A DNA stretch of 13,067 bases from Ruminiclostridium sp. (lineage in GTDB: Bacteria > Bacillota_A > Clostridia > Oscillospirales > Ruminococcaceae), in assembly GCA_017550775.1 (NCBI GenBank), contig JAFZOA010000707.1, positions 1-13,067 of the forward strand, written 5' to 3'. Of this stretch, positions 8,401 to 13,067 are shown one piece after another. Numbering within the stretch: position 1 is the stretch's first letter; each line of letters starts with the position of its first letter. The notes below the pieces were generated by a model. The model ran no database searches, was not told the origin of the DNA, and saw only the letters and a list, made by a program, of their open reading frames with translations. The translations under genes were made by a program, and so were the position numbers.

Positions 8401-8455
8401 ACTGTATACCATAGCCGACGACGTAACCGATGTTCTTTCCTATACCCCCGTCTGA
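5444..8455 (+). CDS. [FeFe]-hydrogenase-like sensor fused to degenerate GGDEF, EAL phosphodiesterase and PAS-like domain
   Basis: This is a 1003-residue multidomain soluble protein. Two ferredoxin [4Fe-4S] motifs are at Cys15/18/21/25 and Cys49/52/55/59. Residues about 80-320 resemble the hydrogenase large-subunit C-terminal domain; candidate H-cluster cysteines remain as NSC (Cys149), STC (Cys197) and ACEYGC (Cys302 and Cys306). A further Cys4 Fe-S motif follows (Cys401, 404, 409, 426). The GGDEF domain (about 436-590) is degenerate, with GGNNF at 515-519 and Asn474 where a metal-binding Asp is expected. The EAL domain (about 612-853) has ETL but keeps the catalytic set: Glu636, Asn695, Glu727, Asp757-Asp758, Lys778, Glu814 and Gln834. 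Residues about 885-995 look like a PAS domain. It probably hydrolyses c-di-GMP under control of a redox or H2 signal. The start is supported by GGAGGGG before the ATG. It is the last gene before a strong terminator and 12 bases downstream of the FIST gene. Confidence 0.92.
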   Translation: MEKTSDGFVFVNDKCIGCGRCMLECPAPETNLSVYRNGQRQLLVAPDNCVSCGECFDVCSHGARQYRDGTESFLEALKAGEEISLIVSTSFYMTYGERAYKILGYLRSLGVKKIYDAAFGAGIFVYLSARFEKEYAGDAHKRPFILNSCPAVTRYIQRYAPEVVDYIVPVQSPPLCTAIYARKYLGDNAKFAYISTCIAREAEFSLESSQHLIDYSVTIGRLMKCLGDVDFEGYDTEPDLVSSALSSPISASSGLREFIASLFSDDEIITSYNKLDRRTRGLIASTLDKTIPHPFIACISACEYGCVSGAGLDRNARDNYSTYFGSLQKFRRRSMAERRRYASYWELYQSISDMYGDIRPRDFELKLTHRYIQLRSVPGSVINDIFTRMHMTREDQRHVDCHACGYGSCYEMAAAVAKGYARIEDCTRFVTEEFRRKLYFDDMTGLLSSQGFHIEAMMMLQKNRDKKYVVCACNINGVKTINDLYNFNVGSQVIVYVAHTLSSLVKGIGICGRLGGNNFVMLFEKSEENLRRMMIMRYFDCGEMGITMPVSARFGLCDVQGMGDIKRIVNYASLAMQKTRDRTYNSYIWYTDEMRNEIAVESAITSQMRKAMFNNEFKMFLQPQYNHSTGALVGAETLCRWKKSDGEMISPGVFIPIFEKNGFIKKLDRYMWECAFRQVRKWMDENSDPVPISVNISRMSLVDDELIGVISELLDDYKIDPALLHFEITESAYTDDQDALISRISRIRELGFMIAMDDFGSGYSSLNTLKDIPIDILKLDMGFLRGNSNKEKGGNIIGSVIRMAHAIGLVTIAEGVETIEQADFLKSLGCDVIQGYLYARPMPVEQYEEIMKSGKREMHIARKIDIGKRDIAELLAADSEKSRLFETYMGPAGVFCYKTGKLGILRINDALVNILGYSGVPPVEFTQTFDKFILDKDRLGVAEAISRAIHGEDGTVCMFGYVRPDGRKIIVRARLWYFGTNDEDTILYTIADDVTDVLSYTPV

Positions 8456-8464
8456 CAGATCATG

Positions 8465-8507
8465 AAAAAGCGCCCTTCCTCATTTCGTTCGAGGAAGGGC
8501 GCTTTTT
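8465..8507 (+). terminator. Strong intrinsic terminator of the signalling operon
   Basis: A perfect 17-bp stem (8465-8481 with 8491-8507) encloses a 9-base loop. It ends in a T-run on the plus strand and starts with an A-run, so it could also work in reverse. It lies 10 bases after the stop codon of the Fe-S/EAL gene and closes the operon. Confidence 0.95.
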
Positions 8508-8508
8508 A

Positions 8509-8533
8509 TTATTCCGGAAAATTTCCGGAATAA
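8509..8533. repeat. 25-bp near-perfect palindrome just after the terminator
   Basis: TTATTCCGGAAA (8509-8520) is the exact reverse complement of TTTCCGGAATAA (8522-8533), with a single central base. It contains two copies of the palindrome TTCCGGAA. With no loop it is better suited to dimeric protein binding or cruciform formation than to an RNA hairpin. Its role is unknown. Confidence 0.6.
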
Positions 8534-8747
8534 CCGGGGCAGTGACTGCATACATATAGTAATAGCCGCGGTCGTGAGGGAATGATGCTCCCGTACCGGT
8601 AAGACCGCGTATTTTCAGTGCCGTTCCGTTCCCGTGAAGTATTGCGGGCGTGGGTCGGTGCGTCTAAAACCATTCCGCCGTTATCACAGGCGGTTATTTA
8701 TACAGACAGGTTTGCCCGGCAGAAATGTATCGTTCCGTGCCCGTGGG
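8534..8747. other. Gene-free spacer with several small hairpins
   Basis: No credible coding region is seen here. Three inverted repeats occur in a row: CGCGGTC/GACCGCG (8567-8573 with 8603-8609, enclosing GGGA/TCCC at 8578-8581 and 8589-8592), CCCG/CGGG (8631-8634 with 8645-8648) and CCGCC/GGCGG (8675-8679 with 8689-8693). They lie upstream of the next promoter, so they are not part of that gene's leader. An unrecognised structured RNA is possible. No tRNA, SRP RNA or known riboswitch signature was found. Confidence 0.35.
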
Positions 8748-8776
8748 TTGACGAACAGGAGTATTTGTGATATAAT
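8748..8776 (+). promoter_or_regulatory. Sigma-A promoter of the CBS/CorC-family gene
   Basis: TTGACG (8748-8753), a 17-bp spacer and a perfect TATAAT (8771-8776) are found, with TGA before the -10 (extended -10). The predicted start near 8783 leaves a leader of about 24 bases before the ATG at 8807, with AGAGGGA as ribosome site. There is no space for a Mg2+ riboswitch. Confidence 0.9.
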
Positions 8777-8806
8777 GGGTTCAATGCATCCGAATAGAGG
8801 GAACAA

Positions 8807-10084
8807 ATGGAAACCCATATACCTACGATACTTATACTGATACTGCTCGTGTTCGCGTCTGCGTTCTTCTCCGCGGCCGAGACCGCGTATACCAGCGCCA
8901 ACCGCATACGCCTTAAAAGCCGTGCCGAGAACGGCTCCAAAAAGGCAAAGCGCGCTCTCAGAATAATCGAGCAGTACGACAAAACGCTTACCACCATACT
9001 TATCGGCAACAACATCGTGAACATAGTCACCTCATCGCTCGCCACCGTTCTGTGCATAACACTTTTCGGTGAACCCGGAACGCTTGTATCGACGGCGGCG
9101 GTGACGCTTGTGGTGCTTATTTTCGGTGAGATCCTTCCGAAAACCATAGCCAAGAACCATGCGGAAGGCTTTTCCTGCGGGATAAGCGGGATAATGCGCT
9201 TTCTTATAGTATTGCTTACTCCGCTGTCGGCATTCTTCATACTTCTCCAGAGGGGAGCTTCGGCGCTGTTCCGGAACAAGGAGAACGAAGTCAGCATGAC
9301 CGAGCAGGAGCTCATCCAGATCATAGACGAGATCGAGGACGAGGGCGTTCTTGAGGAGCAGGAAAGCAACCTTGTCCGAAGTGCGCTTGAATTTGATGAA
9401 ACGCTTGTCTCCGCTATCATCACACCCCGCGTGAAGATAGTCGCAGCCGAGATCAATACCGGAATCGAGGAGCTCCGCGAGCTTTTTGAGCGCGAGGGCT
9501 ATTCCCGCATACCCGTCTATGAAAAGACCGTTGACCACATCGTCGGCATCGTCAGACACAAGGATTTCTTCGAGAGGCTTGTAAGGGGCGAGAGCTTCTA
9601 CGTTCACGATATAGTTCAGGACACCATGTTCGTGCCGGGACTTATGAAGATCTCCGACGTAATGAAGAAAATGCAGCGCAGCAAGACTCACCTCGCTGTG
9701 GTCGTCGATCAGTACGGCGGCACCGAGGGCATAGTCACATTTGAGGACATAGTCGAGGAGCTTGTCGGCGAGATCTGGGACGAAAACGACGAGGTGACGG
9801 CTCCGGTTCGCTTCCTGAACGATAAAGTCTTCGAGACGAACGGGGAAGTGTCCCAGAACGACTTTAACCGCTACTTTGAGAACAGGTTCAGTATCAACTC
9901 CGACAGCAATACTCTCGGAGGCTGGATATACGAGCTGTTCGGACGGATACCGAGCGTCGGCGACAGCATCGAAACGGACGACTTCTTCATCACTGTCGAG
10001 AGCCTCGACGACCTGCGTGTGGGACGGCTCCGGTTTGAGGTGAAGGAAAAACCTGAGGAAGAGGACGATGAGGACGACGATTGA
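8807..10084 (+). CDS. CNNM/CBS/CorC-domain membrane protein (HlyC/CorC family, likely Mg2+/Co2+ transport)
   Basis: The product has 425 residues with the standard family order. The CNNM (DUF21) membrane domain spans residues 1 to about 185 and has FFSAAETA (20-27), GNN (68-70) and FGEILPKTIA (106-115). Two CBS domains follow at about 205-265 and 268-326. A CorC_HlyC domain covers about 335-413, and the protein ends in a very acidic tail (EEEDDEDDD). CNNM/CorC proteins are linked to Mg2+ export or Co2+ resistance, and the CBS pair can bind adenine nucleotides with Mg2+. The older name haemolysin C is probably misleading. The start is fixed by a consensus promoter and a GAGGGA site. The next gene starts 27 bases downstream, so the two are probably cotranscribed. 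The ion specificity cannot be read from the sequence. Confidence 0.93.
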   Translation: METHIPTILILILLVFASAFFSAAETAYTSANRIRLKSRAENGSKKAKRALRIIEQYDKTLTTILIGNNIVNIVTSSLATVLCITLFGEPGTLVSTAAVTLVVLIFGEILPKTIAKNHAEGFSCGISGIMRFLIVLLTPLSAFFILLQRGASALFRNKENEVSMTEQELIQIIDEIEDEGVLEEQESNLVRSALEFDETLVSAIITPRVKIVAAEINTGIEELRELFEREGYSRIPVYEKTVDHIVGIVRHKDFFERLVRGESFYVHDIVQDTMFVPGLMKISDVMKKMQRSKTHLAVVVDQYGGTEGIVTFEDIVEELVGEIWDENDEVTAPVRFLNDKVFETNGEVSQNDFNRYFENRFSINSDSNTLGGWIYELFGRIPSVGDSIETDDFFITVESLDDLRVGRLRFEVKEKPEEEDDEDDD

Positions 10085-10111
10085 CGGGACTTTTCGGACA
10101 GGGACTGAGTA

Positions 10112-10687
10112 ATGGAGTTTTACATTCTTGAAACGGTCGTGTGCATAGTGACCTTCACCGCCGACATGGTGCTCCGCTATATGGAGAAGATACGCTCGTT
10201 CGGCATGGAGTCGCGGCTGCACAACATAAAGGGAAAGACCATACCCATAGAGGACTTTATACCGCACAACATAACCATGCTCGCGGTATTCGGGACTGCA
10301 ATGGGCGTGTTCGGGATATTCATGAAGCTTTTCGGTATCCACCCGTTCATAAGCTTTCCCTGCGCTCTCGCATTCGGGAGCCTCGTAAACTTCACGGTCA
10401 TGCACTTTATAAAGCCGATAGTCGCAAACGCGCAGGGCGACGAGCTCTCACAGCACACCGACCTTGCCGGATATGAGGCGGTCTGCACCGATTTCATATC
10501 GGGTGACGGCTACGGAAAGATAAAGCTTGTTTACAAGGGTAAGCACTACGAATTTGATGCGATATCCGAGTATGAGACCGACATCGACGAGGGCGAAAAG
10601 GTGTATGTGCTGTACCGCGACGACAGGTTCTGCGTGGTGGAGAAAAACGATGAAGTAATGGACGTTCTCAATGAGAAAGAGCAATAA
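10112..10687 (+). CDS. Small membrane protein with C-terminal OB-fold-like (NfeD-like) domain
   Basis: I do not recognise a named family with certainty. The 191-residue product has three likely membrane helices (about 4-22, 53-75 and 77-100). A soluble region at about 119-178 reads like a short beta barrel, with GYEAVCTDFI, GYGKIKLVYKG, EGEKVYVLYRDDRFCVVEK and similar strands. This resembles the OB-fold at the C-terminus of NfeD-like membrane proteins. The membrane part shows a conserved-looking loop PIEDFIPHN (45-53). The ribosome site before the ATG is weak (AGGGACT). The gene follows the CorC-family gene by 27 bases with no promoter between, so it is probably translated from the same mRNA and could support it. 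It ends exactly at a strong terminator, whose stem begins within the stop codon. Confidence 0.75.
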   Translation: MEFYILETVVCIVTFTADMVLRYMEKIRSFGMESRLHNIKGKTIPIEDFIPHNITMLAVFGTAMGVFGIFMKLFGIHPFISFPCALAFGSLVNFTVMHFIKPIVANAQGDELSQHTDLAGYEAVCTDFISGDGYGKIKLVYKGKHYEFDAISEYETDIDEGEKVYVLYRDDRFCVVEKNDEVMDVLNEKEQ

Positions 10688-10726
10688 AAAAGCTGTCACA
10701 TCCACAATGGGGTGTGGCAGCTTTTT
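10687..10726. terminator. Bidirectional intrinsic terminator between convergent genes
   Basis: A 17-bp stem (10687-10703 with 10710-10726, two G-U pairs on the plus-strand RNA) encloses a 6-base loop, with an A-run at one end and a T-run at the other. It ends transcripts of the small membrane protein gene (plus) and of metY (minus, stop codon at 10741-10743). Confidence 0.93.
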
Positions 10727-10740
10727 ATGATGCGATCGGT

Positions 10741-12009
10741 TTATATCTTCGCGAATGCCTGTTTCAGGTCATCGAGGATGTCATCAACGTTTTCAAGCCC
10801 GACGGAGAGCCTTATCATGCCGCCGTCGATGCCCGCCGCGACAAGCTGTTCCTCGGTGAGCTGTCTGTGGGTAGCCGACGCGGGATGAAGTACGCAGGTG
10901 CGGATATCCGCGACGTGAACTTCGTTAGACGCGAGCTTTAAGCTGTCCATGAACTTCACCGCGACGGGTCTTCCGCCCTTGATCGAGAACGAGATAACAC
11001 CCGAGCAGCCCAGCGGGAGATACTTCTGTACCAGCGGGTAGTACTTGTTGCCTTCGAGACCGGGATAGAATACCGACGCGACCTTGTCGTTGCCGTTCAG
11101 GTACTCCGCGACGATCTTCGCGTTCTCAACGTACTGCTTCATGCGCACGGGGAGAGTTTCAAGCCCGAGGTTGAGCAGGAAGGACGAGTTCGCCGCCGGG
11201 TAGCAGCCGAAGTCGCGCATGATCTGCATTCTCGCCTTGACGATGAACGGAGCGAAGGGGTATTTCTCGGTGTAGATGATGCCGTGGTAGCTTTCGTCCG
11301 GCTCGGTGAGCCCCGGGAACTTGCCGGAAGCCGCCCAGTCGAATTTGCCGGAGTCCACGATAACGCCGCCGACTTGGACCGCGTGACCGTCCATGTACTT
11401 CGAGGTGGAGTGCATAACTATGTCCGCTCCCCATTCTATCGGTCTGCACAGGTAGGGGGTAGCGAAGGTGTTGTCCACTATAAGCGGTACGCCGTGCGCG
11501 TGAGCAGCCTTGGCGAACTTCTCGATGTCGAGCACGGTAAGAGCCGGGTTCGCGATAGTCTCGCCGAACACGAGCTTTGTGTTGTCCTTGAACGCCGCGT
11601 TGAGCTCCTCTTCGGTGCAGTCCGGGTCAACGAAGATGCACTCGATACCGAGGCGCTTCATGGTGATGCTGAACAGGTTGATCGTGCCGCCGTAGATAGC
11701 CGTGGTGGATATGAAGCTGTCGCCGGCGCTGCATATATTGAGCACGCTCACGAGGGTAGCCGCCTGTCCGGATGAGGTACACATAGCCGCAACGCCGCCT
11801 TCGAGAGCGGCGATCTTCTTCTCCACAGCGTCGGTGGTGGGGTTCTCGAAGCGGGAGTAGATAAGGCTCTTGGTGGGGTCGTCGAATACGGCGGCGACCT
11901 CGTCGGTGGAGTCGTAAACGTAGGTGGTGCTCTGTACTATCGGTACAACGCGGGGTTCGCCGTTTTTCGGCGTATAGCCTTCGTGAAGGCACTGGGTCTC
12001 TATTTTCAT
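10741..12009 (-). CDS. metY: O-acetylhomoserine sulfhydrylase / aminocarboxypropyltransferase
   Basis: This PLP enzyme of the Cys/Met metabolism family makes homocysteine from O-acetylhomoserine and sulfide in the cytosol, and may also use methanethiol. The frame is about 422-424 residues, the normal length for MetY. Family landmarks (numbered from the first possible ATG) are QSTTY (28-32), YSRFENPTTDAVEKK (53-67), the SSGQAA loop (81-86), the DNTFATPYLCRP strand (181-192), the PLP lysine in HSTSKYMDGHA (Lys206) and the C-terminal TCVLHPASATHRQL stretch. Two ATGs are possible, at 12015 and 12009. The ribosome site AAAGGA is three bases from the first and nine from the second, so I prefer 12009. 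The gene stands alone between a consensus promoter and a shared terminator. A CGS- or MGL-type specificity is less likely, since the length and the large insert after the lysine fit MetY. Confidence 0.94.
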   Translation of the reverse strand: MKIETQCLHEGYTPKNGEPRVVPIVQSTTYVYDSTDEVAAVFDDPTKSLIYSRFENPTTDAVEKKIAALEGGVAAMCTSSGQAATLVSVLNICSAGDSFISTTAIYGGTINLFSITMKRLGIECIFVDPDCTEEELNAAFKDNTKLVFGETIANPALTVLDIEKFAKAAHAHGVPLIVDNTFATPYLCRPIEWGADIVMHSTSKYMDGHAVQVGGVIVDSGKFDWAASGKFPGLTEPDESYHGIIYTEKYPFAPFIVKARMQIMRDFGCYPAANSSFLLNLGLETLPVRMKQYVENAKIVAEYLNGNDKVASVFYPGLEGNKYYPLVQKYLPLGCSGVISFSIKGGRPVAVKFMDSLKLASNEVHVADIRTCVLHPASATHRQLTEEQLVAAGIDGGMIRLSVGLENVDDILDDLKQAFAKI

Positions 12010-12043
12010 GTTCATGCTTCCTTTCTCGGAAAGATTTTATATC

Positions 12044-12072
12044 ATTATAGCACATTAGTGAAGTAATGTCAA
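12044..12072 (-). promoter_or_regulatory. Consensus sigma-A promoter of metY
   Basis: On the minus strand a perfect TTGACA (12067-12072) and a perfect TATAAT (12044-12049) are separated by 17 bp. The predicted start near 12037 gives a leader of about 27 bases, too short for a SAM riboswitch or T-box. Any control must act on initiation or elsewhere. Confidence 0.93.
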
Positions 12073-12171
12073 CATTTGGAACAAACTGCGGTGGATAACG
12101 ATGTATGAAAAAAGCGTCGGTAATAATGTACAAAAATATGATTTTTGCGGCAAAAAATTAGGCAATGTTGC

Positions 12172-12200
12172 TTGACAAGAGACTGACTGTATGATATAAT
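12172..12200 (+). promoter_or_regulatory. Consensus sigma-A promoter of the seven-helix membrane protein gene
   Basis: A perfect TTGACA (12172-12177), a 17-bp spacer and a perfect TATAAT (12195-12200) are found, with TGA before the -10. The start is near 12207, giving a leader of about 70 bases. The spacer between this promoter and that of metY (12073-12171) is AT-rich and holds no gene. Confidence 0.92.
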
Positions 12201-12242
12201 TTACCATATATAGATGTATCCTTTTGGGAAGATGGAATGTGT

Positions 12243-12263
12243 TGTGCTGCATGAGGCGGCACA
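12243..12263 (+). promoter_or_regulatory. Hairpin in the 5' leader just before the ribosome site
   Basis: TGTGCTGC (12243-12250) pairs with GCGGCACA (12256-12263) over 8 bp with one G-U pair, around a 5-base loop. It ends two bases before the GGAGG ribosome site (12266-12270), so it could influence translation of the following gene. It matches no riboswitch class I know. Confidence 0.45.
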
Positions 12264-12277
12264 TCGGAGGTAGCGGT

Positions 12278-13067
12278 ATGGAAGCAACGTATCTTAGTGA
12301 AAATGGTTATAATCCGGTGGGTGACATCTGCGTCGTCGCGCTGTGTTTTGTCGCGATGGTCGTCCTGCTTATCAACCGTATCCGGAAGGGCGACAGGAAT
12401 TACCGGATAATGATGCTTATGGTGGTCTCCGTGCTTATCGCGTCGTGGACCAGCCTTCTTTTCCAGGTATCGGTCTTAGCCGAACAGCCTGTCCCCGTGC
12501 TGATATACCTTTCCCGAATAGTGAGCCACACCGCCATGAGCATCGTGCAGGTCGCGTATGTTCTGTATCTGCGTGAGCCGCTCTGGATGAAATCCACCGG
12601 CTATAAACGGTTCGTAGCGACGATCTGGATAATCGCGCTCGCGCCTATTGTGATAGACATTATCGGTATTTTCAACCGGTTCGGCTTCTATATCGAGGAC
12701 GGGAAGGTCTATTCCGGCTTCTCGGTCTATCCTTTCGCCTACGCCGCGTTCGAGGTCATTGTTTTCTACCTCATTATCCGCTACCGCAGCAGGATAATAA
12801 AGCAGATATTCAGGTGTCTGCTCGCGGTCAATATCTTGTCCTTTGCCCTTGCGACGGTACAGGGCTGGTGCCGAAACAGCTCCTTCACCACGCTCAGCTA
12901 CCTCATTCCGGTAATAGGCCTCCTGTTCATGTTCCACGCGAACCCCTACGACGAGGAGACCGGCACCGCCAGCGACATTTACTTCCTGCATGAGGTAGCG
13001 GCGTGCATAGAGAAGAACCGTCCGCTTACCATGATAGGGTGCTCTATCGGCGGCTTCTATCAGAAAA
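12278..13067 (+). CDS. Seven-helix membrane protein, 3' part cut by window edge; possible sensor half of a signalling enzyme
   Basis: From the ATG at 12278 the frame stays open for 263 codons to the window end. The start is supported by GGAGG seven bases upstream and by a consensus promoter. Seven hydrophobic segments are visible at about 15-33, 43-65, 75-97, 112-133, 150-168, 176-195 and 205-220. A soluble region then begins with HANPYDEETG (220-229). This layout, a 7-helix bundle ending in a short HxNPYD-like motif and followed by cytoplasmic sequence, reminds me of membrane sensors ahead of GGDEF/EAL domains in Clostridia. That recollection is not checked, and no GGDEF or EAL motif is in view. 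The function is therefore unknown. It is divergent from metY with about 260 bp between start codons. Confidence 0.85.
   Translation, partial: MEATYLSENGYNPVGDICVVALCFVAMVVLLINRIRKGDRNYRIMMLMVVSVLIASWTSLLFQVSVLAEQPVPVLIYLSRIVSHTAMSIVQVAYVLYLREPLWMKSTGYKRFVATIWIIALAPIVIDIIGIFNRFGFYIEDGKVYSGFSVYPFAYAAFEVIVFYLIIRYRSRIIKQIFRCLLAVNILSFALATVQGWCRNSSFTTLSYLIPVIGLLFMFHANPYDEETGTASDIYFLHEVAACIEKNRPLTMIGCSIGGFYQK

Noticed and set aside
8640..8725. On the minus strand GGGCAAACC (8711-8719) recalls the conserved core of the c-di-GMP (GEMM-I) riboswitch, tempting next to c-di-GMP genes.
   Set aside because: The second conserved block, the expected hairpin spacing and the tetraloop-receptor sequence are not found, and no gene lies downstream on that strand for it to control.
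9032..10405. A 457-codon minus-strand open frame across the CorC-family and small membrane protein genes.
   Set aside because: It spans two plus-strand genes with recognised domains and promoter, and its translation is low-complexity-like without motifs.

Overview
The window looks like chromosomal DNA of an anaerobic, moderate-GC Firmicute. A gut Clostridia of the Ruminococcus/Oscillospiraceae type is my best guess. The signs are consensus sigma-A promoters with 17-bp spacers and often an extended -10, strong GGAGG-type ribosome sites, hairpin plus U-run terminators, heavy use of GGDEF/EAL signalling genes and an [FeFe]-hydrogenase-derived sensor. This taxonomic guess is inference. I see no rRNA, tRNA, CRISPR array, transposase or phage gene.

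Left part (1-1942): a YgjP/DUF45-type metallopeptidase (minus strand, runs off the left edge) is divergent from an acylphosphatase (plus strand) with 31 bp between start codons. The acylphosphatase converges, with 2 bp between stop codons, on a voltage-gated-type potassium channel gene (minus strand), which has a textbook promoter. Between the channel gene and the next promoter lies a repeat-rich spacer with two period-7 tandem arrays and inverted arms, resembling a small non-autonomous or REP-like element.

Centre (2244-8507): one probable three-gene operon, bounded by a strong promoter (2244-2272) and a strong terminator (8465-8507). It encodes (a) a cytoplasmic LacI/periplasmic-binding-fold protein fused to a GGDEF diguanylate cyclase domain, (b) a stand-alone FIST sensor protein, and (c) a 1003-residue protein that joins two ferredoxin clusters, an [FeFe]-hydrogenase H-cluster-like domain, a further Cys4 Fe-S motif, a degenerate GGDEF, an apparently intact EAL phosphodiesterase and a C-terminal PAS-like domain. 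The natural reading is a signalling module in which a small-molecule sensor drives c-di-GMP synthesis, while a hydrogenase-like redox or H2 sensor, possibly with FIST, controls its breakdown. This is the most interesting part of the window.

Right part (8509-13067): a 351-bp spacer with a terminator, a near-perfect palindrome and several small hairpins. It is followed by a CNNM/CBS/CorC membrane protein (Mg2+/Co2+ transport family) and a small membrane/OB-fold protein. A bidirectional terminator separates these from a convergent O-acetylhomoserine sulfhydrylase gene (metY, minus strand). Divergent from metY, with its own promoter, is a seven-helix membrane protein cut by the right edge, which may be the sensor half of another signalling enzyme.
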